Assembly: GCF_016881405.1 (NCBI RefSeq)
Contig: NZ_WOFE01000001.1
Location: 186,001 to 250,000 of the forward strand
Direction of reading: 5' to 3'
Source: Deefgea chitinilytica
Lineage (GTDB): Bacteria; Pseudomonadota; Gammaproteobacteria; Burkholderiales; Chitinibacteraceae
Length of the DNA: 64,000 nucleotides
The notes under the pieces were generated by a model. It did no database searches. It was given only the letters and a program-made list of their open reading frames with translations, and was not told the DNA's origin. The position numbers were made by a program, and so were the translations under genes. Below, piece by piece: positions 18,721-28,179 of the stretch (position 1 is the first letter of the stretch; the number at the start of each line of letters is the position of its first letter).

Positions 18721-21165
18721 TTAAGCTGGTAATGGGTTTAATGGTGGTTCACTGCTGGACGGTGGTGCAACGAAGGGTAGCTTCATAATAAATCGGGTGT
18801 ATTGGCCTACAGCGCTTTCTAAAGTTAGCTCTCCGCCTAATACCCCGGTTATCAAGTTGTAAGTGATATAGAGCCCAAGGCCGCTACCGCCTTGGCCTAG
18901 CTTGGTGGTGTAAAACGGATCAAATACGCGGCGTTGTAATTCATCGGGAATGCCACAGCCATTGTCTTCATAAATCAGCGTTACTTTGTCGGTCTCATCT
19001 GCGCGCGCTTTGAGCGTCATCTGGCCTTCTGTTCGATGCTCAAAACCATGTAGCAATGAATTATTAATTAAATTGGCAATGACTTGCTCAAAAGCGCCGG
19101 GAAAGCTATCCATCATCAAGCCAACTGGGATATCGAGTGTAAGCCGATGCTGTGTGTGGCGCATTTGGCTGTGCAGCATATGCACGACATCATCAACAGT
19201 TTCTAATAAATCAAAATTGCGCCGCCGTGCGCTGGTGGTATCTACGGCGACTTGCTTAAAGTCGCTGACTAATTCGCTGGCGCGCCGCAGATTGCGTTCA
19301 ATCAATTGGCTTGCACTGATACTGGTGTTAACAAAGTTGTCCAAAATTGATTTTTTTAATGTGTTGTTTTGTAGGTGCTGCGCGAGTTCTTTGCTTTCGG
19401 CACTGAGTGTCGTGCTACAGGTGAGTGCCGCGCCGAGCGGGGTATTTAGTTCATGCGCAATCCCCGCGACCAAGCCACCTAGTGCCGCTAGTTTTTCTGA
19501 TTGCACCAATTTATTCATGGCTTGATGTAATTCTTGGTTACTCTGTGCCAGCGCTTGGGTGCGCTCTAACACCCTTGCTTCGAGTGCATCATTGGTGTCG
19601 AGTAATTTGGCGTTGAGCACATGAATTTCATTTTGGAAGGCGTGTCGTTCGTTGTTAGCGAGTGCGCGACTAGCGATATCTGTCACCTGGCTGGCGTGTT
19701 GAATCTCATCGGGTAACCAATTTCTTTGCTCGCCGCGGTGTTCGAACATCATGATGTGGCGACCAAAATCACTTTGTATCGGAAACGCCAGCACAGATTG
19801 AACACCGTGTGCTTGTAAATAATGCTCACTCAAATCCCATGCGTCAGGGTGATGCTGTGCATCGTGGGCAATCAGCGATTTATGTTGTGCTAGCCAATCA
19901 AAAAAATGCGGCATTTGACTTGACTGTAGCGGGGCCGTACTGGAGCAAGGCTGAGTTTGATCAAATAAATAAAGACAGCGTAATTGCTGAGTTTGCTCAT
20001 CGAATTGCCAGAACCCGACCCGTGCGACTTCTAAAATTTGGCTGGCAGCTTGGCAGATAATTGGCGGGAATGTGCTGAGTTCGCCTTCTTCAATCGCCGG
20101 ATGATTGGCTAGGTCAATAATCATATTACTGACACTGATGCGCAATCCTGTTTGTTGTTCGAGTGCTTTGCGTTGACTGGGTTGATTGCTGGCGTTGAGT
20201 TTTTGCTGGAACTCAAACCCGGCCTTGAGTTCAGCCAAAGCCAGCGGCAAGTTGAACATTTGTTCCGCATAGTTGGCCGCGGCAATGTGTTGTCGCATCA
20301 AGATGTGCGAGAAGTCATTTTGAATCGAGATATCTTGGCCGTGGTGTAGTGTTTCGAGCGCTTTGAGCCAATCTTGACGACGGGCATAAACGTCGGCCAT
20401 CGCGCTTAAAATATTGGCCTCGCCCCAGCGATAATTGACTTTACGGGCAAAAAACAAAGCTTGTTCTAGCTCTTTCATTGCTGGCTCGAGCTCGTCTTGT
20501 GCAATCGCGACCTCGGCTAAGCGAAAATACGATTCCGCCGTGTAATCATGGTAATTGTGTTGCAGGCAGATCGTTAATGCGCGATGGAGCACTGTGGCCG
20601 CTTCGCTGCTACGGCCACATTTTTGTAAGTTGACGCCTAAATTTATTTGAATTTTTGCATCAAGATAAGGATCGTTCACTTCGTGAATTCGATCTGCGGC
20701 GGCTTGATGAAAAATCACCGCGGTCTCTGAATCACCTAAGGCGTCATAGATTTGCCCTAATCCTACTTTGGCTAACATCCAGATGGTGGGTTCAAACTGA
20801 GCACGCTCCGATAGTTCAATACAGCGCAGCCAGTTTTGTAGCGCGGTGCGATAGTCTCCGACGCTGTAATGTGAGCGCGCAATTTGCTCATGGATTCGTG
20901 CTTCGAGCGGGAAATTGTGAATGGCTTGCGCTTGCTGAATCGCTTCATACAGTAAGTTGCGAGCCTCCAGTGCCTTGCCTTCATGATCCATGATTTTGCC
21001 GTAGAGCTCGGCGGCGTAGATTTGGCTAAGTGGATCTCTTTGCTCGCGGGCTTGGTGGATTAAAACTTCACACTCTGCCCGCGCTTGTGCTGGCGATTGA
21101 TGCCAGCATTGTTCTATCCGTGATATTTCTTGTGCAAATGCAGCTGGTTCAATCGATTCAGGCAT
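18721..21165 (-). CDS. Cytoplasmic TPR-GAF sensor histidine kinase A
   Basis: 814-residue kinase with no signal peptide or membrane helix. Residues 1-330 are TPR repeats, about 345-510 a GAF-like domain (ASQILEVARVGFWQFDE, SVLAFPIQ), then a short coiled coil, and a histidine kinase core with HELNTPLG (His571), N box NLINNSLLHG near 698, DNGCGIP and a G2 box GQGGSGLGLYITYN. It should autophosphorylate in response to a cytoplasmic cue sensed by TPR or GAF. No response regulator is adjacent, so its partner lies elsewhere. It is a close tandem paralogue of the next gene upstream, with 112 bases between the 21.3 kb stop and this start. Confidence 0.92.
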   Translation of the reverse strand: MPESIEPAAFAQEISRIEQCWHQSPAQARAECEVLIHQAREQRDPLSQIYAAELYGKIMDHEGKALEARNLLYEAIQQAQAIHNFPLEARIHEQIARSHYSVGDYRTALQNWLRCIELSERAQFEPTIWMLAKVGLGQIYDALGDSETAVIFHQAAADRIHEVNDPYLDAKIQINLGVNLQKCGRSSEAATVLHRALTICLQHNYHDYTAESYFRLAEVAIAQDELEPAMKELEQALFFARKVNYRWGEANILSAMADVYARRQDWLKALETLHHGQDISIQNDFSHILMRQHIAAANYAEQMFNLPLALAELKAGFEFQQKLNASNQPSQRKALEQQTGLRISVSNMIIDLANHPAIEEGELSTFPPIICQAASQILEVARVGFWQFDEQTQQLRCLYLFDQTQPCSSTAPLQSSQMPHFFDWLAQHKSLIAHDAQHHPDAWDLSEHYLQAHGVQSVLAFPIQSDFGRHIMMFEHRGEQRNWLPDEIQHASQVTDIASRALANNERHAFQNEIHVLNAKLLDTNDALEARVLERTQALAQSNQELHQAMNKLVQSEKLAALGGLVAGIAHELNTPLGAALTCSTTLSAESKELAQHLQNNTLKKSILDNFVNTSISASQLIERNLRRASELVSDFKQVAVDTTSARRRNFDLLETVDDVVHMLHSQMRHTQHRLTLDIPVGLMMDSFPGAFEQVIANLINNSLLHGFEHRTEGQMTLKARADETDKVTLIYEDNGCGIPDELQRRVFDPFYTTKLGQGGSGLGLYITYNLITGVLGGELTLESAVGQYTRFIMKLPFVAPPSSSEPPLNPLPA

Positions 21166-21277
21166 GGTCAGTTACCGTATGAGCATGTGTTTAGATTGGC
21201 ACAACTTGTAAAAAATACCGACTTTTTTCCCTAAGTGCGATTGAGGTTTGCTTGGGAGCTTGCTCTGGGCTATTTTT

Positions 21278-23656
21278 TCACGGCGCAATTAGCGGTAGTT
21301 TGATTTTAAACCGAGTGTATTGCCCTGATTCGCTTTCTAGTATTAGCTCTCCACCCAATACCCCAGTAACAATATTGTAGGTGATGTACATGCCAAGCCC
21401 ACTACCGCCTTGACCTAGTTTGGTGGTGTAAAACGGCTCAAATACTTTTTTGTGTAGCGCAGCTTTGATTCCACAACCATTGTCTTCGTAGCAAAAATCG
21501 ATGCTATTGTGCTCGTTGAGAGTCGCCGAGATCTGGATGATTCCGGCATTAATTGATTCAAAGCCGTGGAGCAAAGAATTATTAATTAAGTTGGTGAGCA
21601 CTTGTTCGAATGGACCTGGATAGCTATCGAGTTGAATGCTGCTTGGGATATGGATTTGAATTTGATGCTGCGAGTGGCGGATTTGGCTGTTGAACATCTT
21701 GACAACGTCATTCACCGTGTCGAGCAGGTTGAATGCGCGCCGACGTGAACTCGTGGTGTCGACTGCAACTTGCTTAAAGTCAGACACTAGTTCAATGGCC
21801 CGATTGAGGTTGCGCTCAATGAGTTGGCTGGCTTCAATCAGCGTATTGCCGAAATTATCTAAGCTGGATTTTTTTAAAGTATTACTGTGCAGCATTTGAA
21901 TCAATTCTCGGCTTTCAGCGCTTAAAGTTGTGCTGCAGGTCAGGGCTGCGCCCAGCGGCGTATTCAGTTCATGCGCTATGCCTGCCACTAGGCTTCCTAA
22001 AGCGGCGAGTTTTTCCGATTGAACCAATTTTTCCATCGCCAATTCGAGCGTTTGTGTGCGTTCAGCCACGCGAGATTCCAACGCTTCATTGGCCTCGGCC
22101 AGGCGGGCATTCAGTAAATGAATTTCTCCTTGAAAACGATGTCGTTCATGGTTGGCAAACGCGCGGCTGGTGATGTCTGCCAATTGGCTGGCGTGTTGTA
22201 CTTCATCGGGTAGCCAGTTTCTTTGCGCGCCAACGTGTTCAAACATCAACACATATTGGTCGGTTCCGCTGAGAATAGGAAACGCCAGAATCGAAAATAT
22301 GCCGCGTGGTTGCAGATAGTGTTCTGCTAAATCCCAAGCATCCGGATGATGGAGTGCATCGTGGGCAATCAGTGATTTGTGCTCATTGAGCCAATTAAAA
22401 AACGCACTAAGCTCAGCGGCGAGCAGCTCAGTCGTTTCATTGGTGGTTTGGTCAGTATAAGCGGTGAGTATACCTAAACGATCGGTTCGTCTTTGCCACA
22501 GGATTACGCGCTCTAGCGATAAAATCTGAGCGGCTGCTTGGCAGATGACACTCGGGAATTGCTCTATTTTTCCTTTTTCAATGGCGGGATGGTTGGCTAA
22601 ATCGAGTAGCAGGTGGCTTGCATTAGGGCGTAAACCTGTTTTTTGTTCTAATTCTTGGTGTTGATCGGGCAAGGCTGCGGCGTTGATTTGCTGTTGTAGT
22701 GCAAAACCTGCTTTGAATTCCGCCAAAGCCAGCGTGGCTTGTTGCAAATGTTCGGCGTAGTGGGCTGCGGCAAAATGCTGGCGCATTAGCACATGCGTAA
22801 AGTTATTGCTGCGAGAGACGGCTTGACCCTGCCCGATAGCGCTCATTGCTTGCTGCCAGTTTGCTTGCAAAGCGTAGATTTCGGCCATTGCGGTGTAGAT
22901 ATTGGCCTCGCTCCAGCGATGCTCGGCTTTGAGCGAGTAGTCCAAGCCGCGCTCTAATAAGTCCAAGGCGGTATCCAGCTCACCCTCACTGATGAGTATT
23001 TCGGCCAGTCTAAATTGTGATTCTGCGGTGTAATCATAATAATTTTCGCGCAAGCAGATCGCGATGGCCGCGTAGAGTGCTTGTTTGGCGGCGAAATTGT
23101 GTTGGGATTTAAATAGCACCACACCCAGATTAATTTTAATTTTTGCATCTAGATACGGATCGTTGACTTCGGTGATTCTTTGTGCAGCCGTTTCGAAAAA
23201 AGTGACTGCTGTAGTCGGGTCATTGAGGGCATCGTAAATTTGCCCAATACCAATTTTGGCCAAAATCCAAGTCATTGGCTCTGCTTGAGCGAGCTCAGCC
23301 AATTCGATACTGCGTAACCAATGATTCAGCGCGGTTCGATAATCCCCGAGCGTGTAATAAGAGCGGGCAATTTGTTCATGCACGCGCGCTTCGAGTGGGA
23401 AGTTGTGCAGTGCCTGCGCTTGTTGCACAGCTTCATAGAGCAAGTCGCGGGCGGCGAGCGATTGCCCTTTGTGATTCATAATTAAGCCGTATAGCTCGGT
23501 CGCATAAATTTGCGCGAGCGGTTCGCGTCGCTCGCGTGCGTTAAAAATTATCGCTGCACAAGCCGCGGCGGAGGCATCAGGAGTTTGCGACCAAGTCGCT
23601 TCGATTTGAGCCAGTTGCTCGGCAAAATCAGCGGGGATCGGGCTTATGTCGGTCAT
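21278..23656 (-). CDS. Cytoplasmic TPR-GAF sensor histidine kinase B
   Basis: 792-residue tandem paralogue of the preceding kinase, with the same order: TPR, GAF-like region, coiled coil, HisKA with HELNTPLG (His562), N box NLINNSLLHG, DNGCGI and GQGGSGLGMYITYN. Several blocks are almost identical to kinase A (NFPLEAR, HEQIARS, LIAHDA). ATG 23656 is preferred over an upstream in-frame start, since family similarity begins near PADFAEQL. No cognate receiver gene is nearby. The pair most likely arose by duplication; divergence in the GAF region suggests different signals. Confidence 0.92.
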   Translation of the reverse strand: MTDISPIPADFAEQLAQIEATWSQTPDASAAACAAIIFNARERREPLAQIYATELYGLIMNHKGQSLAARDLLYEAVQQAQALHNFPLEARVHEQIARSYYTLGDYRTALNHWLRSIELAELAQAEPMTWILAKIGIGQIYDALNDPTTAVTFFETAAQRITEVNDPYLDAKIKINLGVVLFKSQHNFAAKQALYAAIAICLRENYYDYTAESQFRLAEILISEGELDTALDLLERGLDYSLKAEHRWSEANIYTAMAEIYALQANWQQAMSAIGQGQAVSRSNNFTHVLMRQHFAAAHYAEHLQQATLALAEFKAGFALQQQINAAALPDQHQELEQKTGLRPNASHLLLDLANHPAIEKGKIEQFPSVICQAAAQILSLERVILWQRRTDRLGILTAYTDQTTNETTELLAAELSAFFNWLNEHKSLIAHDALHHPDAWDLAEHYLQPRGIFSILAFPILSGTDQYVLMFEHVGAQRNWLPDEVQHASQLADITSRAFANHERHRFQGEIHLLNARLAEANEALESRVAERTQTLELAMEKLVQSEKLAALGSLVAGIAHELNTPLGAALTCSTTLSAESRELIQMLHSNTLKKSSLDNFGNTLIEASQLIERNLNRAIELVSDFKQVAVDTTSSRRRAFNLLDTVNDVVKMFNSQIRHSQHQIQIHIPSSIQLDSYPGPFEQVLTNLINNSLLHGFESINAGIIQISATLNEHNSIDFCYEDNGCGIKAALHKKVFEPFYTTKLGQGGSGLGMYITYNIVTGVLGGELILESESGQYTRFKIKLPLIAP

Positions 23657-23730
23657 AGTCGATTTTTGGCTGGCACATGCATCAGAATGGCACAAAAAAT
23701 CGAGATCATCCTTGTTTTTTAACGTGCGCT

Positions 23731-23753
23731 GAAAAGGGGCTTAGCCCCTTTTC
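23731..23753 (-). terminator. Putative terminator of the sugar ABC operon
   Basis: Inverted repeat GAAAAGGGGC (23731-23740) and GCCCCTTTTC (23744-23753) with a 3-base loop, located 16 bases after the ATPase stop. The U tract is short (TTTT), so termination strength is uncertain. Confidence 0.65.
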
Positions 23754-23769
23754 TTAGTTCAGCAGATCG

Positions 23770-24897
23770 TTAAGCTTTGTGGCGTGACGATTGCATATTG
23801 CCCGGTTTTAGACGGCGTAGCGCTTGCCCAGCGGCGTTGAAGACATGGAACGCATTGCTTGGCGCGCTCACGGTGATCGGCGTGCCCAGTTTGACTTCCC
23901 GTTCGCCATCGCCACGCACGACAATATCGCAGCCATTATTCAGCGTGAGATACAAGTAATTGGCTTCACCTAAATGCTCGACCAAATTGACTATGCCATC
24001 TAAGGGTATACCGCTGTAGCTATTTTCAATCAAGTGCTCAGCACGAATACCTACTGTAACCGTGTCGCCCACTTTCGCGGTGCTGCTGTCGACCAAAGCT
24101 TGAATCATGGTGCCACCAGCCAAGTTGATGTCCAAGCTATCTGCGTTAACGTGCTGAACAACGCCTTTGAGCAAGTTCATTTTCGGTGAACCAATAAAGC
24201 CCGCGACAAATAAATTGGCTGGCTGTTGGTATAACTCAAGCGGTGTGCCTGCTTGCTGAATATGGCCACCTTCCATCACGACGATTTTATCGCCAAGCGT
24301 CATCGCTTCGATTTGATCGTGTGTTACGTACACCATCGTTGCGTTCAAATCGCGATGCAATTTGGCGATTTCCAGCCTAGTTTGTACCCGCAATGCGGCG
24401 TCGAGATTCGACAGCGGTTCATCGAACAAAAACAATTTTGGCTCACGCACAATCGCGCGACCAATTGCGACGCGCTGGCGCTGACCGCCGGAGAGTTCAC
24501 GTGGTAGGCGTTCGAGTAAATGATCAATTTTGAGGATTTTGGCGGCGTTTTTAATGCGAACATCGATTTGCGCTTTGTTTTCACCAGCGATTTTCAGGCC
24601 AAATGCCATGTTTTTGTACACTGTCATATGCGGGTACAGCGCATAGCTTTGGAACACCATCGCGATACCCCGCTCCGCGGGCGACAGATCATTGACGACG
24701 GTGTCACCAATTGACAATTCACCGCCAGTGATCGATTCCAGGCCGCAAATCATTCGCAGTAGTGTTGATTTACCGCAGCCCGATGGGCCAACCAAAACGA
24801 CAAATTCGCCGTGTTGAATATCTAAATTGATGCTATCCAAAACTTTGGCTTTGCCATCGTAGGATTTCGATAAATTATTGAGGCAAACATTAGCCAT
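23770..24897 (-). CDS. Sugar ABC importer ATPase, MalK/UgpC type
   Basis: 375-residue CUT1-family ATPase that energises the two permeases upstream. Motifs: Walker A GPSGCGKST, Q loop region VFQSYALYPHMTV, signature LSGGQRQRVAIGRA, Walker B LFLFDEPLSNLDA, H loop VTHDQIEAMTL. The C-terminal part (from about 235) is the MalK-type regulatory OB/TOBE region. ATG 24897 has AGGAA six bases upstream; the longer upstream reading passes through a heptamer repeat and is unlikely to be translated. The gap to the permease gene holds a large inverted heptamer array. Substrate cannot be read from the ATPase; MalK-type ATPases can serve several importers. Confidence 0.93.
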   Translation of the reverse strand: MANVCLNNLSKSYDGKAKVLDSINLDIQHGEFVVLVGPSGCGKSTLLRMICGLESITGGELSIGDTVVNDLSPAERGIAMVFQSYALYPHMTVYKNMAFGLKIAGENKAQIDVRIKNAAKILKIDHLLERLPRELSGGQRQRVAIGRAIVREPKLFLFDEPLSNLDAALRVQTRLEIAKLHRDLNATMVYVTHDQIEAMTLGDKIVVMEGGHIQQAGTPLELYQQPANLFVAGFIGSPKMNLLKGVVQHVNADSLDINLAGGTMIQALVDSSTAKVGDTVTVGIRAEHLIENSYSGIPLDGIVNLVEHLGEANYLYLTLNNGCDIVVRGDGEREVKLGTPITVSAPSNAFHVFNAAGQALRRLKPGNMQSSRHKA

Positions 24898-24911
24898 GGG
24901 ATGTTCCTGTT

Positions 24912-25027
24912 TAGGTGTGAGGCGTGAGGAGTGAGGTGTAAAACCTTCTATCTTCATCACACACTCGAAAATTAATTGATGTTGTTAAGGTCGGGATGGG
25001 TGGGGTTTACCCCTCACACCTCACATC
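24912..25027. repeat. Opposed tandem heptamer arrays (NGTGAGG), copy 1
   Basis: Plus-strand bases 24912-24939 carry a run of NGTGAGG units (TGTGAGG, CGTGAGG, AGTGAGG). Bases 25008-25026 carry the reverse complement of the same units (CCTCACA twice). The arms are separated by about 70 bases and could pair in more than one register. On the minus-strand transcript the first arm begins just after the permease stop and the second ends about 15 bases before the ATPase start. A second copy lies at 57.9 kb. Confidence 0.85.
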
Positions 25028-25029
25028 GT

Positions 25030-25869
25030 TTACTTCACCGCGCCCGAAGTCAGGCCGCGAATCAGTTGACGCGAGAAGAAGGTGTATAAAATCAGTACTG
25101 GAATCACCGCGAGGCTGAGCGCGGCAAGGACTGAATTCCAATCAGTCACGTATTGCCCGATAAATTGCTGCACACCCAAGGTGACGGTTTGGGTTTCTTC
25201 GCTCGGCGCTAAAATCAGCGGGAACCATAGATCGTTCCACACCGGAATCATCGTAAACACGGCGACGGTGGCCACCGCTGGGCGGATCAGCGGCAAGATC
25301 ACTTGGAAGAAAATTTTGAATTCGCCGACGCCATCGCAGCGGGCGGCTTCTTTGAGCTCTTTCGGAATCTGCGCGATAAATTCGCTCAGAATCATGATGG
25401 CCAGCGGTAAGCCTTGCGCGGTGTAAACCAGAATCAATGCGGTGAGCGTATTGATCAGATTCAACTGCACAATCAATTCCAGAATCGATACGGTGCCCAA
25501 GCGAATTGGCACCATAATGCCAATCATCATGTAAATCGCCAGCAAGCGATTGCCGCGGAATTTGTATTCCGACAGCGCCCACGCCGCCATCGCGCCAAAT
25601 AGCAAGATCAAGGCCAGAGACACCAGCGTGACGGTTAAGCTATTGCCGAAATACAGCATAAAATGCGATTTGGCGATGACGCGCTCAAAGCCGCCGATAA
25701 AGAAAGTTTCAGCAGTCGGAAACGCCAGCGGATTATCAAAAATAGCCGCTTTGGTTTTGAATGAGTTAATTAAAATTAACACAATCGGAAACAAGGCCAA
25801 CAAGGTGTAGCCGCCGAGCATCGCATGCACGCCAGCGGCGGAGAGTGGTTTGGTGACTTTTTTCATCAT
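25030..25869 (-). CDS. Sugar ABC importer permease, MalG/LacG type
   Basis: About 279 residues with six predicted membrane helices and the cytoplasmic EAA loop EAARCDGVGEFKIFFQVILP that docks the ATPase. It belongs to the CUT1 MalG-like permeases and pairs with the MalF-like gene 8 bases upstream. Two adjacent ATG codons (25869, 25866) follow AAGGGA; the second has the better spacing. The last residues (RGLTSGAVK) match the usual permease tail of this group. The cargo is a carbohydrate by family, not identified further. Confidence 0.93.
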   Translation of the reverse strand: MMKKVTKPLSAAGVHAMLGGYTLLALFPIVLILINSFKTKAAIFDNPLAFPTAETFFIGGFERVIAKSHFMLYFGNSLTVTLVSLALILLFGAMAAWALSEYKFRGNRLLAIYMMIGIMVPIRLGTVSILELIVQLNLINTLTALILVYTAQGLPLAIMILSEFIAQIPKELKEAARCDGVGEFKIFFQVILPLIRPAVATVAVFTMIPVWNDLWFPLILAPSEETQTVTLGVQQFIGQYVTDWNSVLAALSLAVIPVLILYTFFSRQLIRGLTSGAVK

Positions 25870-25876
25870 CAATCCC

Positions 25877-26788
25877 TTAAAGTTCGTAACGCGTCAGCTT
25901 GCGCTGCACGAAGTAAAAATAAACACCCACGCCACAGAGAATCACGAGGAACATCAAGGTCGCCACCGCTGCGCCCATCGTTGGGCTGCCGATCTGGCTT
26001 TGGTAGCCAAAGAAGGTGCGGTAGAACAAAGTCCCCAAAATATCGGTACTGTAGTTCGGCCCAGCAATCGCGCCTTTTACCGAGTAAATCAAATCAAAGG
26101 CATTAAAGTTGCCGACATAAGTCAGAATCGTCACTAAGCCCAGTGTTGGCAGAATTAGCGGTAGTTTGATTTCCCAAAAGATGCGCCATGCGCTGGCACC
26201 CTCGACGTGAGCTGCTTCGATGATGTCTTCTGGGACCGCCAGTAGTGCGGCGTAAATCAGCATCATCGGGATACCGACGAATTGCCAAACTGAAATTAAA
26301 GCGAGGGTAATCAGCGCTGAGCCTTCTTCACCAAGCCATGGCGAGAAATACTCTGCCAAACCGACTTTCGCCATGAGGCCTTCTGACACGCCCCACAAGG
26401 GCGATAAGATCAATTGCCAGATAAAACCAATAATGACGACTGAAAGTAGCGTTGGCAGGAAAATAAAGGTGCGATATTGCCGCGCAAATTTAAGCCCTTT
26501 GAGCGATAAAAAAGTCGCCAAGATCAAACCTATTGGGTTTTGTACCAATAAATGAATCAAGAAAAACTTGAAATTATTCGCCATCGCATTCCAAAACGCC
26601 GCCGACCAAGCCGGATCGGTCAAAATGGTGAGGTAATTGCTAAGACCGGCAAATGTGGTGTGGCCTGCATCGTTGCTGGTGTAAAAACCAAGACGCAAAG
26701 TATCCAACAACGGTAATGCGCTAAAGACTGAGTAAATCAGCACTGCAGGCGCTAAAAAAAGGACGATATGCCAAGGTAGGCGTTTCAT
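25877..26788 (-). CDS. Sugar ABC importer permease, MalF/LacF type
   Basis: 303 residues, integral membrane, with an N-terminal helix (IVLFLAPAVLIYSVFSALPL) and the EAA loop EAAHVEGASAWRIFWEIKLP. It is the second permease of the importer. ATG 26788 has GGAG five bases upstream. It follows the binding-protein gene across a strong hairpin at 26876-26901 and is followed by the MalG-like gene after 7 bases, so the three downstream genes form one unit with lower expression expected than for the binding protein. Confidence 0.93.
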   Translation of the reverse strand: MKRLPWHIVLFLAPAVLIYSVFSALPLLDTLRLGFYTSNDAGHTTFAGLSNYLTILTDPAWSAAFWNAMANNFKFFLIHLLVQNPIGLILATFLSLKGLKFARQYRTFIFLPTLLSVVIIGFIWQLILSPLWGVSEGLMAKVGLAEYFSPWLGEEGSALITLALISVWQFVGIPMMLIYAALLAVPEDIIEAAHVEGASAWRIFWEIKLPLILPTLGLVTILTYVGNFNAFDLIYSVKGAIAGPNYSTDILGTLFYRTFFGYQSQIGSPTMGAAVATLMFLVILCGVGVYFYFVQRKLTRYEL

Positions 26789-26875
26789 CGCGACTCCAAA
26801 AATCAATACGCAGGGAGGGCTTTAGCGCGCCCTGCATTGCATTATTCTAATGACCGAAGTGGGCGCTTCAGGCCG

Positions 26876-26901
26876 AAAAAAACCGGCGGCATGCCGCCGG
26901 T
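26876..26901 (-). terminator. Hairpin with U tract between binding protein and permease genes
   Basis: A perfect 20-base palindrome (26882-26901, half-site ACCGGCGGCA) is followed on the minus strand by seven T residues. It lies 31 bases after the binding-protein stop. It has the form of an intrinsic terminator; partial readthrough would give more binding protein than permease, as is common in ABC importers. Confidence 0.88.
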
Positions 26902-26931
26902 CAAACTCACATCTGTGAGTGGAGGGAGAAC

Positions 26932-28179
26932 TTATTTGGCGGCGTTGGCGCGTGATTTTTCAAAGCCAGCTTGGATTTGCGCTGCAGCATCTTTTGGCGT
27001 CATTTTGCCGTTCAAGACTTGCGAGCTCACATTCCACAGAGCGTTTTCCATGGCTGGCTCACCACGGTTCAGAATTTGCGCGTTCAAACGAATCGTTGAT
27101 TTGCAGGTTTTGCGCCAATCGAGCATTTGTTTGGCCACTGGGTCTTGAACTGAAATCAAATGATTCGACAATGAGAAGAAGCCGGTCACTTTATTGGTGT
27201 ACAAATCGGCAAACTCTTGGGAACCCAACCAAGCCAAGAATTTATATGCATCGGCTTTGTTCTTCGCTTTTGGATTCACGCCCATGCCGATATCGGTGTG
27301 GTCAGAGATGTAGCATTGGTCGCCAGCTTTAGCCACGGGGGGAGGGAATGCACCGAAGTCCATGCCTTCTTTGTTGAAGTAGGCAATGTCCCAGCTACCG
27401 GCTGGATACACACCGGCTTTACCCATTGCGAACATATTTTGGCTGTCGGCGTAGGTTTGTGCCGATGCGCCTTTGCTCATCAACGGTGTCCATTTGCTCA
27501 TTTGTGTCCATGCCGCTACAAATTGCGGGTCGGTAAATTTGGCTTTGCCCGCGATTAAAGCTTTACGGCCTTCTTCGCCTTTCCAGTCATTCGGGCCAAT
27601 ATTGGTAAAGACGGTTTGATTCGATTCCCATTGATCCGCTGTACCTAAAGCGATTGGTGTTTTGCCTGCCGCTTTGATTTTTTCCATTGCGGCATAAAAT
27701 TCTGGCTGTGTTTTTGGCACTTGAATGCCTAACTCTTTGAACATCTTTTTGTTGTAGAAAAAGCCATGAATCACGGAAGCCATTGGCATGCAGAATGCGG
27801 TTTTGCCATCATCCGTTTGCCATGCCACTTTGGCTGAAGCAGGGAAGTGTTCCATGCCCGCTTTGCCATCGAGTTTTTCTAGATGGCCTTTTTTGAATAA
27901 ATTGAGTGATACATCGAATGGGCGGCAGGTAATCAAATCGCCTGCAGTGCCGCCAGTGAGGCGTGCGGTCAAGCTCGAGTCGTATTCAGTCGGTGCGGTC
28001 GGGGCGAATTTAACTTGGATGCCAGGATTCTTTTTTTGGAAAGCTGGAATCAATACTTCTTCCCACAGTGTTTTGTCATCAACGCGCCAAGATTCAATCG
28101 TGACGGTGCCTGCTTGGGCGGTGCCTGCTGCCAGTAGCGAGGCGAGTAAGAGATGACGTGCGCTTAGTACAGTCTGCAT
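26932..28179 (-). CDS. Periplasmic sugar-binding protein of ABC importer
   Basis: 415-residue family 1 extracellular solute-binding protein. A Sec signal peptide (HLLLASLLAAGTAQA) is followed by the mature start GTVTIESWRVDD. The body has typical features of the family: PAFQKKNPGIQV, FFYNKKMFKELGI, TADQWESNQTVF, GVYPAGSWDI. It delivers an oligosaccharide or monosaccharide to the permeases downstream. ATG 28179 has GAGGA eight bases upstream. It is the first gene of the operon and is divergent from a second binding protein linked to a two-component system, which likely controls it. Confidence 0.93.
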   Translation of the reverse strand: MQTVLSARHLLLASLLAAGTAQAGTVTIESWRVDDKTLWEEVLIPAFQKKNPGIQVKFAPTAPTEYDSSLTARLTGGTAGDLITCRPFDVSLNLFKKGHLEKLDGKAGMEHFPASAKVAWQTDDGKTAFCMPMASVIHGFFYNKKMFKELGIQVPKTQPEFYAAMEKIKAAGKTPIALGTADQWESNQTVFTNIGPNDWKGEEGRKALIAGKAKFTDPQFVAAWTQMSKWTPLMSKGASAQTYADSQNMFAMGKAGVYPAGSWDIAYFNKEGMDFGAFPPPVAKAGDQCYISDHTDIGMGVNPKAKNKADAYKFLAWLGSQEFADLYTNKVTGFFSLSNHLISVQDPVAKQMLDWRKTCKSTIRLNAQILNRGEPAMENALWNVSSQVLNGKMTPKDAAAQIQAGFEKSRANAAK

